Shown here: positions 14,644-23,290 of the stretch, piece by piece
How the letters are laid out: each line of letters begins with the position of its first letter
How positions within the stretch are numbered: position 1 is the first letter of the stretch
NCBI GenBank assembly: GCA_900544365.1
Contig: UQVF01000014.1
Coordinates: forward strand, 1-39,332
Source: an uncultured Veillonella sp.
Lineage (GTDB): Bacteria > Bacillota > Negativicutes > Veillonellales > Veillonellaceae
Reading direction: 5' to 3'
Length of the DNA: 39,332 bases
The notes under the pieces: model-generated
The model's input: only the letters and a program-made list of their open reading frames with translations
Told to the model about the DNA's origin: nothing
The model's database searches: none
Position numbers and translations under genes: made by a program

Positions 14644-14784
14644 GATTGGAAGAGCACGGCATACCCCTCACAAACGGTATTTCATAATGTTTGTTCGGGG
14701 CACACCGTGCTCTTCTTGTTTCTGTGTGATTTAGGTAGTAAAGGAATGCCACAAGGCTACTACTCGTAATGGCGTTCCTCAGGG
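14631..14784 (+). repeat. Hairpin repeat copy E, chained to copy D
   Basis: The core (14649-14715) is of the GAAGAGCACGG class, with middle arms CCCC/GGGG. Its first flank arm GCGTTCCTC (14631-14639) is also the third arm of copy D, so the two copies share a segment. Second arm AGGAATGCC (14742-14750) and third arm GGCGTTCCTC (14771-14780) follow. Confidence 0.85.
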
Positions 14785-14803
14785 AGTTTTCTCCTATCTA
14801 TCA

Positions 14804-14862
14804 TTGATGTTACCCTAGTTGCATGATATAATTTATATAAGGCCAAAAGGCCTTTTCTTTTT
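14804..14862 (+). promoter_or_regulatory. Strong promoter with hairpin at the transcript 5' end, before mnmE
   Basis: TTGATG (14804-14809), 17 bp, then TATAAT (14827-14832) preceded by TGA, gives an extended -10. The predicted start (about 14838) coincides with AAGGCC-AAAA-GGCCTT (14839-14854) and a following TTCTTTTT. The transcript would thus begin with a terminator-like hairpin. From 14863 to 15026 nothing else is recognised apart from the mnmE ribosome binding site. Confidence 0.6.
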
Positions 14863-15026
14863 ATGTGAAATGGTATTACTCAATGTCAAGCATGTTCTTT
14901 ATGTGTAGTATGAGAGTATCATAATGAGATGTTTATGATACTTTGTATATATTATATGGTATTCCTATAAAGGATATGTACTAGGCATATCTTAGAATGC
15001 CTGCATTGATGTAGACAGGAGATACT

Positions 15027-16412
15027 ATGTTTTTAGATGACACGATTGCAGCGATTGCGACGGCTCCGGGGATTGGTGGTATTGGTATTATCCGCGTCAG
15101 TGGTCCTGAGGCTTGTGATGTTGTAAATCGTATCTTTCACAGTAAACAATCTGTGCCACTAGGTGATCGCCAGACGCGAACGATCCATTATGGTCATATT
15201 GTCCATCCTAAAACGGGTAAAACCTTGGATGAGGTCATCGTGGTGTTGATGAAAGGCCCTCATTCCTATACGGCAGAGGACGTGGTAGAGATTCAATGTC
15301 ACGGCGGCTTTGTGTCGGTCCGTGAAATACTGAAAGTCCTACTTTCAGAGGGGGTACGTCAGGCGGAAGAAGGAGAGTTTACGAAGCGAGCATTCTTGAA
15401 TGGTCGTATTGATTTAACCCAAGCGGAAGCCATCATCGACATTATTGATGCGAAGACGGAACAATCTTTGGAAGTGGCAGTGAATCAATTAGACGGTACC
15501 TTGTCCAAGTATATTCGTGCTTTACGGGATGAGTTAATCGCTATGATTGCCCATTTAGAGGTAACCATTGATTATCCAGAGGAAGATATTGAAGAGGTAT
15601 CGGCTCAAGAGGTACGCACTGGATTAGAACCTATCCTTGAAAAAATGGACACCTTATTGGCGACAGCACAACGTGGTAAATTATTGCGTGATGGTGTGAT
15701 GGTGTCTATCATTGGTCGTCCTAATGCGGGGAAATCTAGTTTGATGAATGCTTTACTTCGTGAGGACCGTGCCATTGTGACGAATATTCCAGGCACCACA
15801 CGTGATAGTATTGAAGAATTTTTGACCATCCAAGGGATTCCAGTGCGCTTAATTGATACGGCAGGGATTCGTGAGACCGAAGATATTGTAGAAAGTATGG
15901 GCGTTGAAAAAGCACGTCAATATTTAGATAAAGCAGATATAGTGGTCCTTGTCATTGATGGGTCCAAGCCATTGGAACCAGAGGAACAAGAGTTATTACA
16001 GCTCATTGCGAATCGTCCAAGCATCATCTTCTTGAATAAAGCAGATCAAATGCAATGTATTATGAAGGAAGAGATTGCAGCACTGGGGACTTTCACAGAG
16101 ATTGTCACCATCAGTGCAGCCCAAGGAGAAGGTATGGATGAGATGGCAAAGGTCATTACATCCTTGGTACAAGGCGGTTCTGTACAGGCCAGTCATGAGG
16201 CGATGCTCAGCAATGTGCGCCATATCACCTTGATGGAACAGGCGAAATCTAGCTTGGACCAATCCATCCTTGCCATCGATAGCGGCATGCCTATCGATTT
16301 AATCGTCACGGACATTCGCGCTGCTTGGGAATTACTGGGCGATATTACTGGTGAAAGTTTACGTGAATCCATGGTGGATGAATTATTTAAACGATTCTGT
16401 TTAGGAAAATAG
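15027..16412 (+). CDS. mnmE: tRNA modification GTPase MnmE
   Basis: A 461-residue protein that works with MnmG to make the 5-(carboxymethyl)aminomethyl group on wobble uridine 34 of certain tRNAs. The N-terminal tetrahydrofolate-binding domain begins DDTIAAIATAPGIGGIGIIR. The G domain has GRPNAGKSSLMNALL, DTAGIRETED and NKAD. The C-terminus FCLGK carries the conserved cysteine. CAGGAGA precedes the ATG. It is followed 8 bp later by mnmG. Confidence 0.97.
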   Translation: MFLDDTIAAIATAPGIGGIGIIRVSGPEACDVVNRIFHSKQSVPLGDRQTRTIHYGHIVHPKTGKTLDEVIVVLMKGPHSYTAEDVVEIQCHGGFVSVREILKVLLSEGVRQAEEGEFTKRAFLNGRIDLTQAEAIIDIIDAKTEQSLEVAVNQLDGTLSKYIRALRDELIAMIAHLEVTIDYPEEDIEEVSAQEVRTGLEPILEKMDTLLATAQRGKLLRDGVMVSIIGRPNAGKSSLMNALLREDRAIVTNIPGTTRDSIEEFLTIQGIPVRLIDTAGIRETEDIVESMGVEKARQYLDKADIVVLVIDGSKPLEPEEQELLQLIANRPSIIFLNKADQMQCIMKEEIAALGTFTEIVTISAAQGEGMDEMAKVITSLVQGGSVQASHEAMLSNVRHITLMEQAKSSLDQSILAIDSGMPIDLIVTDIRAAWELLGDITGESLRESMVDELFKRFCLGK

Positions 16413-16420
16413 GAGAATAC

Positions 16421-18295
16421 ATGTATTTAGTAGATACGTATGATGTGATCGTCATCGGCGGTGGTCATGCTGGTTGTGAGGCTGCCTTAGCCACAGCTCG
16501 CATGGGGCACCGCACGTTGATGGCCACATTGAATTTAGATAACATTGCCCTTATGCCGTGTAACCCAGCCATTGGGGGACCTGGTAAAAGTCATCTAGTA
16601 TGTGAACTAGATGCTTTGGGCGGTGAAATGGGCATCAATGCGGATGCGACAGCCATCCAAATGCGCATGCTCAACACAGGAAAGGGACCGGCGGTACATT
16701 CCTTGCGGGCTCAATCTGATAAAGTGGCCTATCAACGCCGTATGAAAGAAGTTTTAGAAAATACTGAGAACCTTAATGTGAAGCAAATCATGGTTAATGA
16801 ATTGCTCATTGAAGATGGTGTGGTACAAGGCATTGTGTCTGAATTAGGCGAAGTATACCAAGCAAAAGCCATCATCTTATGTACAGGTACGTACTTAAAA
16901 GGTAAGATTATTACTGGGGAATTGGCGTATACAGGTGGTCCTAATGGACAACGGACAGCGGAATTATTGTCCCAATCGTTATTGAATCATGGCATCAAGT
17001 TGATGCGCTTTAAAACAGGGACGCCAGCTCGTGTAGATAAACGAACTTTGCACACAGAGAATATGGAAATGCAACCTGGTGACTCTCACCATAGAGCCTT
17101 CTCCTTTATGTCCGATTGGATTGATCGCAATGAGCAAGTATGTTGGTTGACTTTCACCAATCAGGAAACACATGATATTATTCGTGGCAATTTACATCGT
17201 GCCCCAATGTACACAGGGGTTATTGAAGGGACGGGACCAAGATATTGCCCATCTATTGAAGATAAAGTAGTTCGTTTTGAAGATAAACAACGCCATCAAT
17301 TATTCGTGGAGCCAGAGGGCAATCATACGAACGAAATGTATGTACAAGGCATGAGTACTAGCTTACCTATCGATGTGCAATATGCGTTTTTGCGTACCAT
17401 CCCTGGCCTAGAAGATGTGGAAATTATGCGTCCTGCCTACGCCATTGAATACGATTGTTTAGATCCATTGCAATTGACACCGGCCTTACAAGTGAAACAT
17501 ATCCAAGGCTTGTACTCCGCCGGTCAAGCAAATGGTACATCTGGATATGAAGAAGCGGCGGCACAAGGATTGATGGCAGGTATCAATGCCGCTTTATGGT
17601 TAGAAGGCAAAGAGCCATTCATCCTATCTCGTTCCGAAGGCTATATCGGCGTACTTATTGATGATTTAGTCACAAAAGGAACGAAAGAACCATACCGCAT
17701 GATGACGAGCCGCAGTGAATATCGCTTGTTACTTCGTCAAGACAATGCAGATATGCGCTTAACAGAAAAAGGCTATGAAATCGGACTTGTTAAGGAAGAA
17801 CGGTATAAGGCTTTCAAAGAGAAACAAGGTAAAATTGAAGCAGCTATTCAATTATTAGCAGATACACCTGTAAACCCTAGCGAAGAAACACAGCAAATCC
17901 TAGATCGCATTGGTACGCCTCGTATTAAGACGGGCATTAAGGCTTACGATTTAGTGAAACGTAACGAACTGAACTATGCAGTAGTGGCTGAGGCTTTCGG
18001 CTTGCCTCGTTACGAAGCACCAGTGGAAGAAGAAATCGATATTACCATTACTTATGATGGTTATATTAAAAAGCAACTAGAACAAGTGGAAAAAGTTCGT
18101 AAGTTAGAAGCTAAAATTATTCCTCAAGACTGGGATTACACGTCGATGAAAGGTATTTCCTTGGAAGCCATCCAAAAATTGACGGCTGTTCGTCCCCATT
18201 CCATTGGTCAGGCGAGCCGTATTTCAGGGGTGTCTCCTGCGGACATTTCTGTACTGTTAGTGCAAATTGAGCAGTACTACCGTGAAAGAGGTTAA
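16421..18295 (+). CDS. mnmG: tRNA uridine-5-carboxymethylaminomethyl modification enzyme MnmG
   Basis: A 624-residue FAD protein, partner of MnmE. The dinucleotide-binding motif VIGGGHAGCEAALATARMG is at about 12-30, followed by LMPCNPAIGGPGKSHLV. The middle contains AGQANGTSGYEEAAAQGLMA. The C-terminal helical MnmE-binding part ends QIEQYYRERG. Length is normal. The stop lies one nt before the rsmG start, so mnmE-mnmG-rsmG form one operon. Confidence 0.97.
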   Translation: MYLVDTYDVIVIGGGHAGCEAALATARMGHRTLMATLNLDNIALMPCNPAIGGPGKSHLVCELDALGGEMGINADATAIQMRMLNTGKGPAVHSLRAQSDKVAYQRRMKEVLENTENLNVKQIMVNELLIEDGVVQGIVSELGEVYQAKAIILCTGTYLKGKIITGELAYTGGPNGQRTAELLSQSLLNHGIKLMRFKTGTPARVDKRTLHTENMEMQPGDSHHRAFSFMSDWIDRNEQVCWLTFTNQETHDIIRGNLHRAPMYTGVIEGTGPRYCPSIEDKVVRFEDKQRHQLFVEPEGNHTNEMYVQGMSTSLPIDVQYAFLRTIPGLEDVEIMRPAYAIEYDCLDPLQLTPALQVKHIQGLYSAGQANGTSGYEEAAAQGLMAGINAALWLEGKEPFILSRSEGYIGVLIDDLVTKGTKEPYRMMTSRSEYRLLLRQDNADMRLTEKGYEIGLVKEERYKAFKEKQGKIEAAIQLLADTPVNPSEETQQILDRIGTPRIKTGIKAYDLVKRNELNYAVVAEAFGLPRYEAPVEEEIDITITYDGYIKKQLEQVEKVRKLEAKIIPQDWDYTSMKGISLEAIQKLTAVRPHSIGQASRISGVSPADISVLLVQIEQYYRERG

Positions 18296-18296
18296 T

Positions 18297-19010
18297 ATGA
18301 CATTTTCAGACTATGTGAAAGCCCACACCGCAGCTTTTGGCTTAGCCCTCACTGATATGCAAGTGGATCAATTACAACGGTTTTACGAACAAGTGGTCAC
18401 CACTAATGAGCATATGAACTTGACGGGTATCACTGAGCCAGAAGAGTTTGCTTTAAAACATGTGGTAGATTCTCTATCTTGCTATGATCCTAAGTATTTT
18501 ACAAAGGGTGCGACAGTCATCGATTTAGGTACCGGTGCCGGCTTTCCAGGAGTTCCCTTAGGCATATACGATCCGTCTTTGCGGATTACATTGTTTGATT
18601 CCTTACAAAAGCGATTGCGTTTTTTAGATGGTGTGATTGAAGACCTAGGTTTGCAAGGATTACAAACCTTACATGGCCGTGCGGAAGATTTGGCACACCA
18701 GGAGTATCGGGAATCCTTCGACCTTCTCACTAGCCGTGCGGTGGCCCGGTTATCTATTTTGTTAGAATGGGGACTGCCTTACGTGAAAGTAGGGGGATAC
18801 ATGGTGGCATTAAAAGGCTCTATTGTCCAAGAAGAACTAGAGGAAAGTAAACGTGCCTTATCCATCTTGGGCGGTGAAATTGTAGAGGTCAAAGAAGTGA
18901 CGTTACCTACCTTAGAGGACAAACGAGCTATCGTGTATATTAAAAAGGTAAAGCCTACAGCAAAGAAATATCCTCGCAAACCAAAAGAGATTAAAACAAA
19001 ACCTTTATAG
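18297..19010 (+). CDS. rsmG: 16S rRNA (guanine527-N7)-methyltransferase
   Basis: A 237-residue SAM-dependent methyltransferase. It begins MTFSDYVKAHTAAFGLALTD. NEHMNLTGITEPEEF and the SAM motif VIDLGTGAGFPGVPLGI are typical of RsmG/GidB. The C-terminus is basic (KYPRKPKEIKTKPL), as is common in Firmicutes. The ATG at 18297 is preferred because GAAAGAGG precedes it; the frame is open about 30 bp further upstream into mnmG without a better site. Confidence 0.96.
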   Translation: MTFSDYVKAHTAAFGLALTDMQVDQLQRFYEQVVTTNEHMNLTGITEPEEFALKHVVDSLSCYDPKYFTKGATVIDLGTGAGFPGVPLGIYDPSLRITLFDSLQKRLRFLDGVIEDLGLQGLQTLHGRAEDLAHQEYRESFDLLTSRAVARLSILLEWGLPYVKVGGYMVALKGSIVQEELEESKRALSILGGEIVEVKEVTLPTLEDKRAIVYIKKVKPTAKKYPRKPKEIKTKPL

Positions 19011-19064
19011 CTTAGCACTATAACTTATAATAAAATATAGAAAAATGCTTATAAGTATGAACTA

Positions 19065-19125
19065 TGGTATACTTATTAGGTACTCTTTTACATGTGCGGT
19101 CACTCTGTGTTCGCACATGTTTTAT
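19065..19125 (+). promoter_or_regulatory. Extended -10 and leader hairpin before the MetH reactivation gene
   Basis: TGGTATACT (19065-19073) is an extended -10 with a poor -35. A 9-bp stem ACATGTGCG (19090-19098) / CGCACATGT (19112-19120) follows, with a short T-rich tail. The hairpin may terminate rsmG or attenuate the next gene. Confidence 0.5.
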
Positions 19126-19153
19126 ATTTGTAATACAAGATTGAGGTGAGATA

Positions 19154-19849
19154 ATGGCAATCTATAACGGACGATTACCAAAACTCAATGAAGATGAAAT
19201 AAAACGATACTCCGGATTAAAGCATGCGGAAGGATTTCCAGAGCAGTATGTGAAAGAAGCTGCCCTAGAAGTACAATTGGTGGCAGAACCTAGAGGTGTG
19301 TACCAATGCTATGATTACGATCCAGAAACGCATACCATACTCAGTGATCCACCAATGGTGCTAGATGCGACAGGCATCATTCGTCATTTAGGAAATGCTA
19401 AAAAAGTATATGTCTTAGCAGTTACAGTAGGAGAAGCCGTAGAAGAACGTAGTTCTGCTTTATTTAAAGAAGGCAAATCTACACTAGGTCTCCTCGTAGA
19501 TGCAGCGGCCACAACGGCAGTAGAACAAGTGGCAGATCAAGTCAATGAACTCATTGATCGAGATGCGAAAAAGCAAGGTTTTAAAACGACATGGCGCTTT
19601 AGCCCAGGCTATGGCAATTGGCCAGTCACAGTACAGCAAGAATTTGCTAAGATTATTAAAACAGAAGAAATTGGATTGACAGTGACAGACACAAGTATGC
19701 TATTTCCACGTAAATCAGTAACGGCTATCGTAGGCTGTCAAACAGTTGATGAAGAAGGACCAAAGACACAACGGGGTTGCACATCTTGCAGTCAAGTAGA
19801 TTGTGCATCTCGGAAGTTACCAGATAAGGGAACAACTTCGTGTATTTAA
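19154..19849 (+). CDS. Stand-alone methionine synthase reactivation domain protein
   Basis: A 231-residue protein matching the vitamin B12-dependent methionine synthase activation domain, normally the C-terminal part of MetH. RFSPGYGNWPV and FPRKSVTAIVG are family signatures. In MetH this domain binds SAM and flavodoxin to re-methylate oxidised cob(II)alamin. A C-terminal cysteine set, CTSCSQVDCASRKLP, is present, as in other stand-alone versions. GAGGTGAG precedes the ATG. The metH core lies 354 bp downstream on the same strand and lacks this domain, so the two probably act together. Confidence 0.9.
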   Translation: MAIYNGRLPKLNEDEIKRYSGLKHAEGFPEQYVKEAALEVQLVAEPRGVYQCYDYDPETHTILSDPPMVLDATGIIRHLGNAKKVYVLAVTVGEAVEERSSALFKEGKSTLGLLVDAAATTAVEQVADQVNELIDRDAKKQGFKTTWRFSPGYGNWPVTVQQEFAKIIKTEEIGLTVTDTSMLFPRKSVTAIVGCQTVDEEGPKTQRGCTSCSQVDCASRKLPDKGTTSCI

Positions 19850-20203
19850 ATACATATACTGTTTGTGATAAATAATATGGAAAAGATATCCTAATGATAG
19901 TTATACTTTTTGCAACATAATTGATATTTGTGTAAGGTATAATAACTGTTAGTAGTATTATCATTGGTATACAGTGTTAACCAGTATAAGTTGCTATAGT
20001 AGTTGTGTATGGCTTATCTGTAGTAGGGGTACTTTATATCATACTGATAACTGTAAGATGCTAACAAAGAGATTTTGATTAAGAACAATAATTAGATGTA
20101 TAGATAAGTAGCGTGATGTACTGATACTGGGGAAGAGTTTCATCATCATGCGAAGTATATTGCCTTGGGCGAGCAATGTGCTTGATACATAAGTGAGGGA
20201 CAT
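19850..20203 (+). other. 354-bp gap between reactivation gene and metH
   Basis: The gap is AT-rich with no credible gene. A TATAAT-like -10 occurs near 19938-19943 without a good -35. No SAM, T-box or cobalamin riboswitch core and no clear terminator were recognised by eye. GAGGG at 20195-20199 serves metH. Confidence 0.5.
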
Positions 20204-22630
20204 ATGGTATATATTATAGATGGCGGCATGGGTACCATGCTGCAAGCAGCAGGTCTTGGTGACGGGGCTTGTCCAGAATTATTTAACGTAGAACATCCGG
20301 ACGTGGTGGAACATATCCACGCAGAATATTTGCGTCACGGTAGTGATATTATTACGACGAATACCTTTGGTGGGACAGCTTTAAAACTGGATGAATACCA
20401 ATTGGGTCATCGTATGGATGAAATTAATCGGGCTGCTGTGAAAGTAGCACAAGCGGCTCGTGATAAGATTAACCCGAATGCAAAAGTCGCCGGGGATATG
20501 GGTCCTAGCGGTCGTTTTATGGCGCCACTCGGGGTAGCTCAATTTGATGAGATTTATGAGACTTTCAAAGACCAAGCGAGAGTCCTCATCGACGCTGGTG
20601 TAGATTATATTATTATCGAAACCATCATCGACATCCAAGAAATGCGTGCAGCTTTATTAGGCGCGAAAGACGCTCGTGAAGAGTTAGGAAAAACAAAAGA
20701 TGATGTAAAAATTATTTGTCAGTTCTCTTTCAGTGAAGATGGTCGTACTATCACGGGTACGCCACCAGAAGTAGCGGCAATCTTGATGGATGCTATGGAA
20801 GCAGACGTCGTAGGTATCAACTGTTCTTTAGGGCCTGAGCAATTATTGCCACTCGTAGAACGTATGGCGGCGGTAACAAATTTGCCAATTAGTATTCAGC
20901 CCAATGCGGGTATGCCACAATTAGTGGGGAAAGAAACCATCTTCCCATTGGGGCCAGAAGAAATGGGTGAATATGCTCCTCGTTTCCTCGATGCAGGGGC
21001 ATCCTATTTAGGGGCTTGTTGTGGTAGTACACCAAAACACATCGAAGCCATCGCTAAAGCGGCACGAGCACATACACCAGCAGAACGAGCTTATGTAGAA
21101 CCGTTTACTGCTTTCACAAGCCGTACTAGTGTAGTGAAAGTGGGCTTGCAAGAAAAACCAATCATTATCGGGGAACGCATAAACCCAACAGGCCGTAAGG
21201 TATTGGCGGAAGAAATTCGTAAAGGCAGTTTCTTAATGGTAAAGAAAGATGCATTAGCCCAAGTAGAAGCAGGTGCTGATGTGCTAGATGTGAATATGGG
21301 TGTAACAGGCGTTGACCCAGGGGAAACGATGAAACGAGCTATCGAAGAATTAACGATGCTTGTAGAGGTTCCATTATCCATTGATACCTTAGATCCAGTG
21401 GCGATGGAAGCAGGCTTAAAAGCCTACCCAGGTCGGCCATTGTTGAACTCTGTTAACGCAGAGCCAGAACAATTAGAAGCGGTGTTGCCATTGGCGAAAC
21501 GCTATGGTGCAGCCTTACTGTGCTTGCCATTAGGTAAAAAAGAATTGCCAGAAACGGCAGAAGAGCGTGTGTCCTTGGCGAAGGAAATCGTCTTGGAAGC
21601 GTATAACTATGGTTTACGTCCAAATGATTTATTGCTAGACCCATTGGTATTGACCTTAGCAAGTAGCCAACATGCAGCAAGAGAGACCTTAAAAACATTA
21701 AAACTCTATGCCGAAACATTTGGTTTCCCAACAGTGATGGGCTTGTCTAATATATCCTTTGGTTTACCACAACGGGCGTACTTGAATGCACAATTCTTGA
21801 CGATGGCATTGAGCAACGGTTTGACATGTCCTATCATGAATCCAATGAATGAAATCGTACGAAAAGCTTTCATTACAGGGCGTACCTTCATGGGATTTGA
21901 TCCAGCAGCGGCGGACTTCATTGCGGAATATGGTGATGACGATGAAAATGCAGTGGTGACGAAAAAAGTGAAAGCTGCAGCGGAAGCTTTCCATAGTGAT
22001 GACCCTATTGAATGCATTAAACATGCCGTAGAGCAAGGTGAAAAAGAGGCTGTTGTGCCGTTGGTGAAAGAAGCTTTGGCGCAAGGGTTAGATCCTTTAG
22101 AGGTGACTCGTAGAGGGTTATCTGATGCTATGGCAGTAGTAGGGGAAAGATTCGGATCTGGTAAAGCGTTCTTGCCACAAGTCATGCTAGCAGCAGAAAC
22201 AATGCAAGCGGCGTTCACAACGATTAAAGAAGTGTTGCCAGAAGGAACAGCAGAGAAGAAGGCGACGATTATCCTAGCCACAGTTAAAGGTGATATCCAT
22301 GACTTAGGTAAGAATATCGTATCTGCCTTGTTAGAAAACAATGGATACCAAATCGTAGACTTAGGCAAAGACGTGTCCCCAGAAGAAATTGTTGCAGCAG
22401 CGAAAGAACACAATGCACCGATTATTGGTATAGCATCCTTGATGACTACTACAATGCCGATGATTAACGAAACCATTGCGGCAGTACGTGAAGCTGGCGT
22501 CAATGCAAAGGTTCTCGTAGGTGGTGCGGTGTTGTCTCAGGCCTATGCAGATGAAGCAGGTGCTGATTCTTATGCTAAAGATGGTATCTCTGCGGTGAAC
22601 ATTGTAAAAGGACTGTTAGGGGACGAGTAA
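20204..22630 (+). CDS. metH: B12-dependent methionine synthase, core without reactivation domain
   Basis: An 808-residue protein that transfers a methyl group from methyltetrahydrofolate to homocysteine. Domains in order: homocysteine-binding barrel (IIDGGMGTMLQAAG to about 290, with zinc cysteines in GINCSLGPEQ and GACCGSTPKHIEA), pterin-binding barrel (GERINPTGRKVLAEEIRKG, about 320-580), and cap plus cobalamin domains (about 600-808). The His that binds cobalt is in KGDIHDLGKNIVSALLENNG. It stops where the activation domain would begin; that domain is encoded separately at 19154. A terminator follows. Confidence 0.95.
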   Translation: MVYIIDGGMGTMLQAAGLGDGACPELFNVEHPDVVEHIHAEYLRHGSDIITTNTFGGTALKLDEYQLGHRMDEINRAAVKVAQAARDKINPNAKVAGDMGPSGRFMAPLGVAQFDEIYETFKDQARVLIDAGVDYIIIETIIDIQEMRAALLGAKDAREELGKTKDDVKIICQFSFSEDGRTITGTPPEVAAILMDAMEADVVGINCSLGPEQLLPLVERMAAVTNLPISIQPNAGMPQLVGKETIFPLGPEEMGEYAPRFLDAGASYLGACCGSTPKHIEAIAKAARAHTPAERAYVEPFTAFTSRTSVVKVGLQEKPIIIGERINPTGRKVLAEEIRKGSFLMVKKDALAQVEAGADVLDVNMGVTGVDPGETMKRAIEELTMLVEVPLSIDTLDPVAMEAGLKAYPGRPLLNSVNAEPEQLEAVLPLAKRYGAALLCLPLGKKELPETAEERVSLAKEIVLEAYNYGLRPNDLLLDPLVLTLASSQHAARETLKTLKLYAETFGFPTVMGLSNISFGLPQRAYLNAQFLTMALSNGLTCPIMNPMNEIVRKAFITGRTFMGFDPAAADFIAEYGDDDENAVVTKKVKAAAEAFHSDDPIECIKHAVEQGEKEAVVPLVKEALAQGLDPLEVTRRGLSDAMAVVGERFGSGKAFLPQVMLAAETMQAAFTTIKEVLPEGTAEKKATIILATVKGDIHDLGKNIVSALLENNGYQIVDLGKDVSPEEIVAAAKEHNAPIIGIASLMTTTMPMINETIAAVREAGVNAKVLVGGAVLSQAYADEAGADSYAKDGISAVNIVKGLLGDE

Positions 22631-22770
22631 TACTAATGTGTATTGAGGTTGCATAACATAGAAGCTATTAAGTATCAGATAGCATAAAGAACTATTAACT
22701 AATGAGTAATAGCATGACAATATTATAAAAACATACGTAACATGTGATACCATATGTTATAGACTAAAGA

Positions 22771-22807
22771 GGAACGTTGAAGATGTGAAATCAACGTTCC
22801 TTTTTTT
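22771..22807 (+). terminator. Terminator after metH
   Basis: GGAACGTTGA (22771-22780) and TCAACGTTCC (22791-22800) form a perfect 10-bp stem with a 10-nt loop, followed by seven T. Confidence 0.93.
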
Positions 22808-22844
22808 ACTGTAGGTTTAGTTTTTGTTGCTCAATATCGGTTAC

Positions 22845-22884
22845 CATAGGTCAGCATAGGTGAGCATAGATCATCATAGATTGT
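22845..22884 (+). repeat. Four 10-bp direct repeats near parS
   Basis: Units CATAGGTCAG, CATAGGTGAG, CATAGATCAT and CATAGATTGT run head to tail. The spacing is exactly 10 bp, and conservation is best in CATAG. They lie just upstream of the first parS-like site. Confidence 0.8.
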
Positions 22885-22904
22885 TATTTAATAGTTTGTT
22901 AGAT

Positions 22905-22920
22905 TGTTTCAAGTGAAACA
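22905..22920. other. parS-like site 1 (one mismatch)
   Basis: TGTTTCAAGTGAAACA differs at one central position from the parS consensus TGTTTCACGTGAAACA. Confidence 0.75.
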
Positions 22921-22957
22921 ATGAATAGCAATATGTTGAATGCCGCAAACGTTATAC

Positions 22958-22973
22958 TGTTTCACGTGAAACA
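22958..22973. other. parS site 2
   Basis: A perfect TGTTTCACGTGAAACA palindrome, the ParB/Spo0J binding and loading site of Firmicutes chromosomes. Confidence 0.95.
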
Positions 22974-23171
22974 TTGTTGGTTATCATTCACATTGAAACA
23001 AAGGTTATATACATTAATTGTCGTAGATTGATAGATAGAATATAATCCAAAGTTCTAACTGATATACGAAAAAAAGTGCTCTCATACTATAGATAGTTTT
23101 TACATATAGAATTGGAAATATACTGTTCTTGATACAAAGTAAGGAAATATTATATGACACAAATAGCAAAG

Positions 23172-23187
23172 TGTTTCACGTGAAACA
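23172..23187. other. parS site 3
   Basis: A second perfect TGTTTCACGTGAAACA, about 100 bp before parA. Three sites inside 283 bp suggest a ParB loading centre near the origin and possible autoregulation of parAB. Confidence 0.95.
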
Positions 23188-23251
23188 GTAAAAAAATATA
23201 TGAAAAAGATGAGGAAATACTGTTGCCTTTCATAAAAAATACAACAATCTA

Positions 23252-23260
23252 TGTTATAAT
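23252..23260 (+). promoter_or_regulatory. Extended -10 promoter of parA
   Basis: TGTTATAAT (23252-23260) is an extended -10 about 30 bp before the parA ATG; the -35 is weak. The nearest parS site lies about 65 bp upstream. Confidence 0.6.
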
Positions 23261-23290
23261 GTGATAAGACGATAAGAAAGAGGTGAAATC

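Noticed and set aside
14482..14769. Open frame of 95 codons across hairpin repeats D and E
   Set aside because: It translates the two repeat cores (the same PSQTVFHNVCSG stretch appears twice), has no ribosome binding site and crosses two terminator-like hairpins.
12693..14784. CRISPR array
   Set aside because: The repeats are long imperfect palindromes of varied sequence with irregular spacing, and no cas genes are present.
19850..20203. SAM or cobalamin riboswitch before metH
   Set aside because: No recognisable conserved riboswitch core or terminator pairing could be found by eye.
21706..22503. 265-codon open frame on the minus strand inside metH
   Set aside because: It lies opposite the strongly conserved metH core and its sequence is low in complexity (Ser/Ala/Thr rich), typical of an antisense shadow.
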